Assembly: GCA_028714475.1 (NCBI GenBank)
Contig: JAQTNC010000010.1
Span: 1 to 48,131 of the forward strand
Direction: 5' to 3'
From: Patescibacteria group bacterium
GTDB taxonomy: Bacteria; Patescibacteriota; Patescibacteriia; SG8-24
Length of the DNA stretch: 48,131 bases
Shown piece by piece: positions 1-7,653 of the stretch (the first letter of the stretch is position 1; each line of letters opens with the position of its first letter). The notes under the pieces were generated by a model. That model was not told the origin of the DNA and did not search any database. It was given only the letters and a program-made list of their open reading frames with translations. A program made the position numbers and the translations under genes.

Positions 1-1397
1 ATTGATTCGGATTCGTTATTTCATATTCCCAGACAACCTTTTCATTTTGGTCGATCTCGACGGCTTTTTCCGGCGTCCCATGATTGGCGAACAACAGATC
101 GCCGTTTGCGAGCAAGACCGGATCATGTTGCTCGATCATCAACCCGTCGCCAATCGTTTTGACCACATTGCCTTGCGGGTCAACCTCAACAACCATATTG
201 AAGTTTCTTGTGCTGATCAGCGTGTTCCCGTTGCTTAACCTGGTTACGGCATTCGTGTGGGTCCAGCCCTGCTTCATGATGCTCTTATACGGTTCAACAT
301 TATAATGATCCCTGGCATACCAAGACCAGACGACCTTCCCGGTCGGGTCGACCTCCACTACCTGCGCGTCGCTCATCAGGTCATTGTTGCCATAAACGAA
401 CAAGGTGTTACCGTTGGGCAGCCGGTCCGCGTCGTGGGATATCTTGGTCGTTTTGTAAGACCAGACGACCTGTTTGTCCCGGTTGATCTCGTAGACTCCG
501 TTGCCCGGCAGCACGAACAGGATATCGTTGTTTGACAACCGCTCGACGTCAAGGCCCGGATTCGTATATCTCTTCAACTCCGTCGGAAGATCATATTCCC
601 AAATGATCTCGCCCAACATGTTCACCTCGATGATTCTTGGCTTGTCCGTATTGTGATTGTCGGCCAGCAAGGTCGTCCCGGCCATCACCTTGTTCTCGTC
701 ATACACCTCGACGGTGAAATCCGGATCCACGACACCCCTCACCATCGGCGTTTCTACCGCAGGTTCGGTTCCAAAATCCGAATTGACGGGAACCGACGAT
801 AAATCATTGTTGGTGATGCCAAGACTCAAAAACCTCATGATCTGATAGGCCGCTTCCCCGTCCTTCATGTAATATCTTTTCCCGTCCTTGGGATTCAGGT
901 ACCAGGCTTCGCCGCGAGATTCAACCTGCAACAATATCCTCCCCTTTAATCTCGTGACCAGAGCCGTGTCGTACGTCAGTTTGCCTGGCCCCAGAGGGTC
1001 AGTGTTACGGGTCAAGACCTCCAGCCCGTCGGACACCCCATCGCCGTCAGTGTCAGCTACCGCCGGATCGGTCTTCAAGCCGCCTTCCAACTTATCCGAT
1101 AACCCGTCGCCATCCGTGTCGGTATCGCTGAACCTCGCTTCAACGCCGACTGGAATTTTATTTAAGTCGGCATTCGCGATGCCCAACCCGAATTCCCTCA
1201 AGGCATCATAGGCCACAGCCCCGTTTTCCAGATAAACCCTCGTTAATTTCACCGGGTCGACATACCAGGCTTCCCCATGGGATTCAACCTGCAGTAAAAT
1301 GTACCCACTCAACCTTTGGGGCATGGTCTCGGCCGAAGCGATTAATGAGATTCCCAGCACCCCGAAAATAGCGAGCGGTAAAATTTTTTTCAGCATA
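1..1397 (-). CDS. Secreted surface protein: GEAWY repeats, thrombospondin type 3 repeats, arylsulfotransferase-like propeller (partial, frame break at N-terminus)
   Basis: An open frame runs on the minus strand from about 1390 to position 1 and continues past the window edge. Reading from the edge of the signal peptide it holds a domain with a GEAWY motif, Asp-rich DTDGDGLSD and DTDGDGVSD calcium-binding repeats (thrombospondin type 3), a second GEAWY-type domain (LLQVES.GEAWYL.P, YYMKDGEAAY), then repeats such as PNGNTLFVYG and LSNGNTLIST with WSY/WEY strands. The last part is typical of arylsulfotransferase-like beta-propellers. The ATG at 1397 begins a perfect Lys-rich hydrophobic signal peptide only if one base is removed from an A7T5 run (coding strand, 1391-1380). 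As written, the main frame has TGA at 1393-1391 and the ATG frame soon stops. A GTG at 1360 is an alternative start but leaves a poor leader. Probably cell-surface; catalytic activity is not shown. Confidence 0.75.
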
Positions 1398-1480
1398 TTT
1401 CCCTTTATTCCGCGATTAATTTCACTCGGTCTCCATAATGAATTATAGCAAAAACAAGCCAGCACATACACTGACCCCAT

Positions 1481-1512
1481 AAAAAACTCCCCCAGCCTGG
1501 CCGGGGGAGTTT
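1481..1512 (-). terminator. Rho-independent terminator of the SdrD-B-type gene
   Basis: A stem of CTCCCCC (1487-1493) and GGGGGAG (1503-1509), flanked by three A:T pairs, is followed on the minus strand by a run of T (complement of 1486-1481). It lies just after the stop of the minus-strand gene ending at 1535. Confidence 0.85.
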
Positions 1513-1534
1513 CGCGTCGAGTTTTCTGTGGTAT

Positions 1535-2422
1535 TTACATCGGCTGCGGCTCCGAGACCGGCTTGTTCCCGAAATTCTGGATGACGGTCTGGCCTGCCGT
1601 GAGGTTCAGCTGCACACAGCCGTTCGGCGCCGGTTCGGTTGGCGCCCACAGCATCGGATTGGTCAGGGGCAACGCCTCACAGAGGTCATAGGTGCCCGCT
1701 GCCAGCGAACCCAGGGTGTAAGACCCGTCGGTGCCTGACGCGACCGAGGCCACGACGGTCGTGGACCCCGACGCCTTGAGCTGCACGGTGATGCCCGGCA
1801 TGCCTTCCTCGCCGTCATCGGTGCCGTTGGCGTTCATGTCCTTGTAGACCCGGCCGCTGACCGTGATGGCGCCCGGCTCCTCGCCCGCGACCACCTTGAA
1901 GTTGTCGGTCTTGCTGGCGTTGTTCTGGAACCCGAAGTTGCCCTTGTCGGCCGAGTAGTTCGCGACCGCCGTCACCCAGACCTTGTACTCGCCGCCCGGG
2001 TTAGACGTATTGCTGAACGGCGCCAGGCCAACGGTCTTGCCGTTGCACGGGCCGGTCGAGGTCGCGTGAGTCGTACCGAGATAACCGCTGATGACGCCGC
2101 CCTGAACCGCGAACTTGCGCTGGTCGATGCCGTCCGTCGAAAGCAACGTCTTGCCCGACGGATCCGTGACCTGGAAGTAGTATTCGCCGTTAGCGAGTCC
2201 GGCCGCGCCGCACTTGCCGTTTTGCGGGCCGCCGTTCAGGAACACCGCTTCCTTGGCCGGATAGAGGTTCTGGTTCACCACCGTCCCGGTCTTGTTGGTC
2301 GTGAAGATGGCGCCGGAATTCGCGTTGGACGCGCCCTGGCTGGTCAGGGTCGTCTTTACCGCTACGCCCGCCAAAACCAGTACGACGGCGATAATCAATA
2401 ATTTAGCGTGTTTGGGATTCAT
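1535..2422 (-). CDS. Membrane-anchored surface protein with SdrD B-like domain
   Basis: This 295-residue protein starts with a short basic stretch and a hydrophobic helix (about residues 7-24), a signal anchor or signal peptide. The C-terminal third contains SGRVYKDMNANGTDDGEEG followed by PGITVQL, a typical entry to an SdrD B-like (Cna-B-type) beta-sandwich with an Asp/Asn calcium-binding loop, and ends with a GTYDLCE strand and a glycine-poor tail. The middle (about 40-185) is Gly/Asn/Thr-rich and resembles an extracellular beta domain with paired cysteines. It is single-gene: its terminator follows at 1512-1481, and a TATA-like -10 lies near 2447. The start has no clear Shine-Dalgarno site. 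The function is probably structural or adhesive at the cell surface; no enzyme motif is visible. Confidence 0.8.
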   Translation of the reverse strand: MNPKHAKLLIIAVVLVLAGVAVKTTLTSQGASNANSGAIFTTNKTGTVVNQNLYPAKEAVFLNGGPQNGKCGAAGLANGEYYFQVTDPSGKTLLSTDGIDQRKFAVQGGVISGYLGTTHATSTGPCNGKTVGLAPFSNTSNPGGEYKVWVTAVANYSADKGNFGFQNNASKTDNFKVVAGEEPGAITVSGRVYKDMNANGTDDGEEGMPGITVQLKASGSTTVVASVASGTDGSYTLGSLAAGTYDLCEALPLTNPMLWAPTEPAPNGCVQLNLTAGQTVIQNFGNKPVSEPQPM

Positions 2423-2621
2423 AATTTGGATTGTTAATCCGCTTAATATATAGGCTATTTGAATGGCGGCTTGCCGGATGGCGCCCGAGGTCGCGTGGGC
2501 TAGGCCAGAAAGCTTGTATAAATATTATCACGAGCAGCAGTTTTTTCGCAAAAAGTCAGCCCATGCCAGAACCGCGTCGTGGTCTTGCCCTGTAAGCCGT
2601 TTTTTCCTTAATTGCTGCGAT

Positions 2622-2649
2622 TTGGTTCGGCAAAAGATGGTGGTATAAT
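2622..2649 (+). promoter_or_regulatory. Promoter for the lipoprotein operon
   Basis: TTGGTT (2622-2627), a 16-base spacer and a perfect TATAAT (2644-2649). Transcription would begin at the left end of the long palindrome, so the palindrome would form the 5' leader of the 2851 gene. Confidence 0.5.
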
Positions 2650-2650
2650 A

Positions 2651-2815
2651 AGAGCCTATCCCAATAGGTATTCGCGGCGCGAAAGCGGGCGTTTCCCGCA
2701 GGACCGGCGCGAGAAACCTCGTCGAAATATCTCGGGATATTCCTCCTCGGTTTTCGCGCGGTCCTGCGGGAAGCCTCCCGTTTTCGCCTCGCAAACCCCT
2801 ATTGGGATAGGCTCT
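2651..2815. repeat. 165-bp imperfect palindrome (MITE-like or leader hairpin)
   Basis: Terminal arms of 18 bases are perfect inverted repeats: AGAGCCTATCCCAATAGG (2651-2668) and its complement at 2798-2815. Inner parts also pair, notably CCCGCAGGACCG near 2695-2706 with CGGTCCTGCGGG at 2759-2770, down to a central AATATC/GATATT hairpin near 2726-2741. No coding frame is convincing here. It could be a non-autonomous mobile element or a structured leader, since it sits directly after a promoter. Confidence 0.75.
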
Positions 2816-2850
2816 AAGTTCGATATTCAACAATAACCAACGTTTCTCCT

Positions 2851-3156
2851 ATGAAACGCTCCCTATCATTCGTTTTGATGGCTGCCGCGCTGGTGTTCGT
2901 CGGTGCCGGTTGCGGTCGGCAGACCCCGACGCCACAGCCGATGCCGGCCGTTCCGCCGGTCGAGAGTCAGCCGACCCCGGCGGTACCTAACGCCGAGGAG
3001 ACCTTGCCGGAAGTTAACGCGGCGGTTGACGAGGTTCTGGCCAATGGTCAAGCCGAAACCGACCTGGCGGAAGCCGAAACCAGCGATGCCAGCGAACTCG
3101 ACAAGGTGAACGAGGAAGCTAACAACATCAGCAACGCGGATTATGACCTCCAATAA
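2851..3156 (+). CDS. Small lipoprotein, Pro/Glu-rich
   Basis: A 101-residue protein with a signal sequence and a clear lipobox (VGAGC, Cys21), so the mature chain would be lipid-anchored at the outer face of the membrane. The mature part is low-complexity: Pro/Thr/Gln-rich, then Glu/Ala/Asn-rich with helix tendency. No domain is recognised. Its last 14 bases overlap the next gene in another frame, which suggests translational coupling with the secreted coiled-coil protein. The start is the ATG at 2851, after a long leader containing the 165-bp palindrome. Confidence 0.8.
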   Translation: MKRSLSFVLMAAALVFVGAGCGRQTPTPQPMPAVPPVESQPTPAVPNAEETLPEVNAAVDEVLANGQAETDLAEAETSDASELDKVNEEANNISNADYDLQ

Positions 3157-3979
3157 TCTCCAGAACAAAATCGTTGGCGGGCTGCTGGCGTTGAGTCTGC
3201 TCATGCCGATGGCCGTGGCCGCAGAGGAGGATTCCGGTGCGGCCGCCCGGCCCAGTGCCGTCCGCGCCCAGCGCAATTTCTGCACGGTGCTTACGGCGCG
3301 ACCGTTGAACGAGCGATTTGCCACTCAAATCCAGCAGCGCGAAAAGAATCTGACCACGCGGCGCACCGAGGTGAATAAGCGCCTGAAGGACAATCGCGCC
3401 CAGCGCGACTCCAAGCTGGAGGGTCTCCGTGTCCAGCAGGATCAGAAGCGCGGCGGCGCCGTGGATGCGTTGCAGGAGAAGTTTAAGGGCGAGGAGCAGA
3501 AGCAGGCCATCCTGAAATTCCAGGCCGCCGTGGCTGCGGCCGCCGAGGTGCGTCGTGCCGCCGTGGATGCGTCCACCGCCGCCTATCGCAAGGGTTTGGA
3601 TGATGCCTTGGCCAGCCGCAAGACAGCCGTGGACGCGGCGGTCACGGCATTCCGCACGGCCGTGAAAGCGGCCGAGGACAAGGCCAAGGCCGATTGCGCC
3701 GTGACTGGCGCTGACCCAGTGGCGGTCCGCGAGGTCATGCGCGTGAGCGTGGAAGCGGCGCGCACCCAGTTCAAGACCGCCTTGCAGGCGGCGGAGAAGG
3801 TCGGGCCGCAGGCGTCGGATTTGGCCAAGACCCGCCAGGATGCCGTGAAGAAGGCTATGGACGACTGGAAGGCCGCCGTGGAGAAGGCGCGAGATGAGCT
3901 GAAGACCGCGCTGGCGGCTCTCGCTCCGGCGACCGGCGTACTGCCGGTGCCATCCGAAAATACCCCGCCCACCTCGTAA
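3143..3979 (+). CDS. Secreted Ala/Lys-rich coiled-coil protein
   Basis: A 278-residue protein with an N-terminal hydrophobic signal (about residues 9-27, MPMAVAA near the cleavage site). The rest is almost wholly alpha-helical and rich in Ala, Lys, Arg and Glu, with near-heptad patterns such as QQREKNLTTRRTEVNKRLK and repeated AVDA/AVKAA segments, so a long coiled coil is likely. Two cysteines (one near residue 47, one near 190) could form a disulfide. It overlaps the upstream lipoprotein by 14 bases and is followed by a strong terminator, so the two genes form an operon. The function is unknown; an envelope spacer or scaffold partner of the lipoprotein is an inference from composition and coupling only. 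Confidence 0.8.
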   Translation: MTSNNLQNKIVGGLLALSLLMPMAVAAEEDSGAAARPSAVRAQRNFCTVLTARPLNERFATQIQQREKNLTTRRTEVNKRLKDNRAQRDSKLEGLRVQQDQKRGGAVDALQEKFKGEEQKQAILKFQAAVAAAAEVRRAAVDASTAAYRKGLDDALASRKTAVDAAVTAFRTAVKAAEDKAKADCAVTGADPVAVREVMRVSVEAARTQFKTALQAAEKVGPQASDLAKTRQDAVKKAMDDWKAAVEKARDELKTALAALAPATGVLPVPSENTPPTS

Positions 3980-4008
3980 TCACCGTCGTGATTGGATTTT
4001 TGCCGTTT

Positions 4009-4036
4009 GAACCCGGTCCGAAAAGGCCGGGTTTTT
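4009..4036 (+). terminator. Terminator of the lipoprotein/coiled-coil operon
   Basis: AACCCGG (4010-4016) pairs with CCGGGTT (4027-4033) across a short loop, followed by a T run to 4036. Confidence 0.85.
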
Positions 4037-4046
4037 GGTGTACATC

Positions 4047-4075
4047 TTGACAAATCACGGGAAATATGCTATGGT
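4047..4075 (+). promoter_or_regulatory. Strong sigma-70-type promoter of the 4.1-kb non-coding unit
   Basis: Perfect TTGACA (4047-4052), 17-base spacer, TATGGT (4070-4075). No convincing gene follows before the terminator at 4323-4376. Confidence 0.7.
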
Positions 4076-4081
4076 TTATGG

Positions 4082-4376
4082 TCGTTGCGTTCGTTGGGAC
4101 GGAACTGCCTAAGAAACAGCCCGACGCCCGCATGACGATTATGAAGGAGTAGAACAAGCCGACAACCGCACAAATTTGAACATTGAGGAGCCTCATAAGA
4201 GGAACCAAGCGGCCTCGTGCCGCCCGAAGAGAAAGACCCATGGGTGGGTCCATAAAAAATACCCGGGCAGGTTAGCCCCTTAGCAACCATGGTCAGCGAC
4301 TGCCATCCCCAATTGCCGCCCGCCACCGCCTGCACGAAGATGTTCGCCTCTGTGCGACATCGCAGGCGGTGGTTTT
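4082..4376 (+). ncRNA. Candidate non-coding RNA of about 295 nt
   Basis: This stretch is bounded by a good promoter and a long-stem terminator. It contains several local hairpins, for example GCGG/CCGC near 4210-4225 and GACCCA/TGGGTC near 4236-4252. The only plus-strand frame with an early ATG (4078) would start at or before the transcription start and encodes 24 residues without a ribosome site. I could not match it to RNase P RNA, tmRNA or SRP RNA by their conserved core sequences. The exact 5' end is inferred from the promoter. Confidence 0.5.
4323..4376 (+). terminator. Terminator with 11-bp stem
   Basis: CCACCGCCTGC (4323-4333) pairs perfectly with GCAGGCGGTGG (4362-4372) and is followed by TTTT. 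The 28-base loop is unusually large and may hold further structure. Confidence 0.75.
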
Positions 4377-4462
4377 AAATATCTTGAAATTCGGCGGAAA
4401 ATGGTTAAAATAAGGTGGATAGCTTAAGGGGCCCTTATTACCCGATTGTTCGATCGCAGAGC

Positions 4463-4520
4463 GGAGAGGTGCTCGAGTGGTTTAAGAGGACGGTCTTGAA
4501 AACCGTCGACCCGCAAGGGT
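4463..4520 (+). pseudogene. tRNA-Ser 5' fragment A
   Basis: GGAGAGG acceptor strand, D arm, anticodon stem-loop with CTTGAAA (anticodon TGA) and the start of the variable arm match the intact tRNA-Ser at 4779 nearly base for base. Instead of a T arm and acceptor 3' strand, the sequence turns into stem-loops with GCGAG/CGAGC loop-flanking motifs (4520-4620). Not expected to be a functional tRNA on its own. Confidence 0.7.
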
Positions 4521-4647
4521 GAGTCGCGAGTCAACGAGCGATTCACGGGTGCCAAAGGGCACCCTGGATTTCGCGAGCGTCTCCCATTCTTCGCGAGCGA
4601 AACCGTGAGTTCTCCGCCACCGTTATTTAATAAGTCAATCGCAGAGC

Positions 4648-4666
4648 GGAGAGGTGGCCGAGTGGG
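4648..4666 (+). pseudogene. tRNA-Ser 5' fragment B
   Basis: GGAGAGGTGGCCGAGTGGG is the acceptor strand plus D-arm start of a tRNA-Ser, preceded by the same CGCAGAGC flank as fragment A. It breaks off into a hairpin (GTCGATTGC paired with GCAATCGAC). Confidence 0.6.
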
Positions 4667-4778
4667 TCGATTGCGAGTTGGCGAGCAATCGACGGGTCGC
4701 ATCGGCGACCCGGGGTTTGCCGAGCGATTTCCTATAATACGCGAGGCAAACTAAGGCAGCTTTCATTGTTGGCAGGGC

Positions 4779-4866
4779 GGAGGGGTGCTCGAGTGGTTTA
4801 AGAGGACGGTCTTGAAAACCGTTGACCAGAAATGGTCCGTGGGTTCGAATCCCACCCCCTCCGCCA
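4779..4866 (+). tRNA. tRNA-Ser (anticodon TGA)
   Basis: Acceptor GGAGGGG pairs with CCCCTCC, discriminator G, encoded CCA at 4864-4866. The anticodon loop CTTGAAA gives anticodon TGA. A long class II variable arm (TTGACCAGAAATGGTCC) and a T arm with GGGTTCGAATCCC are present. This is the only complete tRNA in a region of tRNA-Ser fragments. Confidence 0.95.
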
Positions 4867-4873
4867 TGCCAAT

Positions 4874-4982
4874 AAACCGTCGATCCGAAAGGATCCGTGA
4901 GTTCAAATCTCACCCTCTCCGCTCCGCGATTGAATCAGGGCTAAGGCGGACCAGCCGTAGGCTGGGAATCTCACCCTCTCCG
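4874..4982 (+). pseudogene. tRNA-Ser 3' fragments C and D
   Basis: Fragment C (4874-4921) starts in the anticodon stem and holds the variable arm, a complete T arm (GTGAGTTCAAATCTCAC) and CCTCTCC, which would pair with GGAGAGG of fragments A and B. Fragment D (4964-4982) has only the T-arm 3' part and acceptor strand. The flank after C (GCTCCGCGATTGA) is the inverted repeat of the flank before B (TCAATCGCAGAGC) with one mismatch. Confidence 0.6.
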
Positions 4983-5019
4983 CTGCGGCATAGAAATTAG
5001 AAAGGGCGAACCGCCGCGT

Positions 5020-5379
5020 ATGGAAACACTTAAAGAAATCCAGGCACTCATCGAATCCAACCCGGTCGCGCTCGCGACGGTGACGGCCGAGAACAAGCCG
5101 AACGTCATCGGCGTGGCTTTTGTTAAAGTTGTTTCTGAAAATCAGGTTTTGGTTACTGATAACTACATGAACCAAACCCTGAAGGATTTGGCGGGGAACA
5201 ATAACGTTTGTCTGTTGGTTTGGGATAAGGAGCTGAAGGGGTGCAAACTGATCGGGCAAGCGGAGTATCATGCTGATGGCGAGTGGAAGAAATTTGTCGA
5301 GCAGATGGAGGATAACAAGGGCCTGCCAGCGAAGGGCGCAATCCTGATTAGCGTTTCAAAAATCATCCCGTCCCGCTAG
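5020..5379 (+). CDS. Pyridoxamine 5'-phosphate oxidase-like FMN-binding protein
   Basis: A 119-residue single-domain protein matching the FMN-binding split-barrel family. It opens with an ETLKEIQALIESNP helix, the strand pair VALATVTAENKPNVIGV, a central VLVTDNYMNQTLKDL segment typical of the flavin-binding edge, and a closing KGAILISVSKII strand. The length is normal for the short stand-alone members, which bind FMN or F420 and reduce small molecules or act in stress responses; the substrate cannot be read from sequence. It sits alone between the tRNA-Ser cluster and a sensor kinase. No strong Shine-Dalgarno site precedes the ATG. Confidence 0.8.
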   Translation: METLKEIQALIESNPVALATVTAENKPNVIGVAFVKVVSENQVLVTDNYMNQTLKDLAGNNNVCLLVWDKELKGCKLIGQAEYHADGEWKKFVEQMEDNKGLPAKGAILISVSKIIPSR

Positions 5380-5511
5380 AAGAGCCGTGCCATTACGAAT
5401 ACAAAGAAATACTGATACAATAAAATAAATTCGCAATTAGTCGGATTTTATTAGATAAGTCGTCGTTAAGTCGGCCTAGGATTGTCTGGGCCGTCCAGCG
5501 TCGGACATCGT

Positions 5512-7557
5512 ATGTCCAAGCTAAATTTCAGTCGGTTTTTTAGAAACCTAAACCGCCCGCTCGTCTATTCAGCGCTGTTCTTGGGGCTCGTCTTCCCGAT
5601 AGCCCTCATCGGCCTGTTCAGTTTCCGCAGCACCAAAAAGGCCCTGACGGAAGAGGTCCTGGATAGGCGACCGACGGTCTCCATCTTGGCCGCGGCGGTG
5701 GTCAAGACGCGATTTGACGGCTTAGTCGAGCTGGGCACGTCTTTTGTCGAACGCCCGGATTTCCGCCAGCTCGTCGCTGAAGGCAAGTGGGCCGAGGCCA
5801 TCAATCGGCTTGAGGACGTTACGAAGGAATACCCGCAGGTTGATCGCCTGTTCGTGACCGACCTGGACGGGGTCATCAGGTCCGATTTCCCGGCAGCGAC
5901 GCCGTCCGTAATCGGAGAGAGCCGGTCCGGCAAGGATTGGTACAAGGGAGTCAGCCGTGAATGGCAGCCGTATGTTTCCGAGATTTATCAGAGCGGGGCG
6001 CAGCCGAAATACAACGTCGTCGGCGTGGCCGTTCCGATTCGGGGCGCGAACCAGCGGCCGACTGGCGTTTTGGTGATTCAGGTGAAGCTGGAGACGGTTC
6101 TCGAGTGGCTGAAGAAGATGCAGCCCAACCAGCCGGCCTTCATCTATCTCGTCGATCAGCACGGCAACGTCTTGGGACTTCCAGGGTACCGACTGCAGGA
6201 CAACATCGTGAATCTCTTGACGGACCCAATCGTGCAGAAGGTGCTGCGCGGGGAGCGGGGCATGGAGCAGTCCTATAATCAGGCGGATAAGGAGGATCGT
6301 CTGTCCGCTTTTGAGCCGGTTCCCGTCTATGGCTGGGGCGTCATCATGGCCGAACCGGCGGACATCGCGTTTTCCGAGGTCGATAGGCAATTGGGTGTTC
6401 AGTTGGCCATCTTCGGCGCCTTGGCCTTGGGAGGTTGTCTTGTGGCCATCACCGTGTTGTTTCTCCTCTCCGGGCTTTTCCGGTATCGGCAGGAGGAAAA
6501 GGTCATCATGGAGAGCATCGGCGACGGCGTCGTAGCCATTGATCGGCAGTGGAACATCACCCTCTGGAACAAGGTGGCCACGCGTCTGACCGGTTGGTCG
6601 GAGGCGGAGGTGATGGGGCGCCCCTTGCGGCAGTTTGCCAAGTTCATGCGCGAGTCCGACGGCAGCGAGAACGTCGTCTTCATCGAGGAGGCCATGCTTC
6701 GTGGCGAGACAAAGACGATGGAAAACCACTCGGTGCTGGTGACCAAGGACGGCCGGCGCGTGCCCGTGGGCGACAGCGCTGCCCCGGTTTTTGACCAGGC
6801 TGGCTTGGTGAGCGGGGCGGTCATCATCTTCCGGGACGTTTCGACGGAGCGGGAGCTGGCTGAAAGGGAAAAGGCGATGATTAAGCTCAAGGAAGATTTC
6901 CTGTTCAAGACCGTCCATGACTTGCGTTCGCCGTCATCGATCATCAAGATGGCGATTGATTCCTGCGACAAATCGGCCGCTGGCCTGGGTCCGCAGGCAG
7001 TCAAGAGCCTCGGCTACGTCAAGGTCGCCAACGACCGCATCCTCAAGCTGATCAGCAGCCTCCTCAAGATCGGCCAAGAGACCAACCCGCAGTTCCTGTT
7101 GGAGTGTCAGCCAATGGCGATTCGTGGCGTCTTGGAAGACGTAGTGGCCGAATTGGCTCCCAAGGCGACAGCGAAGCGCGTCACTTTTGAGCACGGCGAG
7201 GCGTCCGGCCTGCCCGAAATCAGCGGCAATCAGGACGCGCTCAAGGAGGTCTTCGTGAACCTGCTGGACAACGCCATCAAATATAATAAGGAAGGTGGTC
7301 AGGTGAAGATTGGTTACGAGGTGGTGGGACGGACGGTACGGGTGTCGGTGGAGGATACCGGGCGAGGCATCCCGCTGGAAGCCGTCGGCAAGCTGTTCAC
7401 GGCCTATTTCCGCGCTGACATCAGCAAGGACATCGAGGGGTCCGGGCTGGGGCTGTATATCGTCAAGAATCTGGTGGAGAAGATGGGCGGCTCGGTAGCC
7501 GTGAAGTCCACCGTCGGTCAAGGCACGCGTTTCACGGTTTCGCTGCCGATAGCTTGA
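5512..7557 (+). CDS. Membrane sensor histidine kinase (Cache-PAS-HisKA-HATPase)
   Basis: 681 residues from the ATG at 5512; a TTG 30 bases upstream is also in frame but unlikely. One transmembrane helix at about 17-38, an extracytoplasmic Cache-type sensor domain (about 45-295, with the DxDG motif TDLDGVI and WYKGV), a second helix near 303-328, a PAS domain (about 335-450), then HisKA with phospho-acceptor His469 in VHDLRSPS and an ATPase domain with N box (NLLDNAIKYN), G1 (DTGRGI) and G2 (GSGLGLYI). All kinase motifs are intact. No response regulator gene is adjacent, so it is an orphan in this window. The Cache domain suggests sensing of a small extracellular ligand. A hairpin terminator follows at 7579-7610. 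Confidence 0.93.
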   Translation: MSKLNFSRFFRNLNRPLVYSALFLGLVFPIALIGLFSFRSTKKALTEEVLDRRPTVSILAAAVVKTRFDGLVELGTSFVERPDFRQLVAEGKWAEAINRLEDVTKEYPQVDRLFVTDLDGVIRSDFPAATPSVIGESRSGKDWYKGVSREWQPYVSEIYQSGAQPKYNVVGVAVPIRGANQRPTGVLVIQVKLETVLEWLKKMQPNQPAFIYLVDQHGNVLGLPGYRLQDNIVNLLTDPIVQKVLRGERGMEQSYNQADKEDRLSAFEPVPVYGWGVIMAEPADIAFSEVDRQLGVQLAIFGALALGGCLVAITVLFLLSGLFRYRQEEKVIMESIGDGVVAIDRQWNITLWNKVATRLTGWSEAEVMGRPLRQFAKFMRESDGSENVVFIEEAMLRGETKTMENHSVLVTKDGRRVPVGDSAAPVFDQAGLVSGAVIIFRDVSTERELAEREKAMIKLKEDFLFKTVHDLRSPSSIIKMAIDSCDKSAAGLGPQAVKSLGYVKVANDRILKLISSLLKIGQETNPQFLLECQPMAIRGVLEDVVAELAPKATAKRVTFEHGEASGLPEISGNQDALKEVFVNLLDNAIKYNKEGGQVKIGYEVVGRTVRVSVEDTGRGIPLEAVGKLFTAYFRADISKDIEGSGLGLYIVKNLVEKMGGSVAVKSTVGQGTRFTVSLPIA

Positions 7558-7578
7558 TGTCTTGATTGCCAGGTGTGG

Positions 7579-7610
7579 AAACCACAGCCCGGCCTCGGGT
7601 CGCGGTTTTT
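7579..7610 (+). terminator. Terminator after the sensor kinase
   Basis: AAACC and GGTTT with an inner CCG/CGG pair form an interrupted stem, followed by TTTTT. Weaker than the other terminators because the stem has internal mismatches. Confidence 0.5.
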
Positions 7611-7653
7611 GGTTCAATGCGGTAAAATAACGGCGGGCTAACTTTGAATCGCT

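Noticed and set aside
4082-4376. Known house-keeping RNA (RNase P RNA, tmRNA, SRP RNA)
   Set aside because: None of their universally conserved core sequences could be found by eye; left as an unassigned RNA candidate.
4785-5000. Small plus-strand reading frame across tRNA-Ser
   Set aside because: The start of the translation is the tRNA-Ser itself read as protein, a common false gene.
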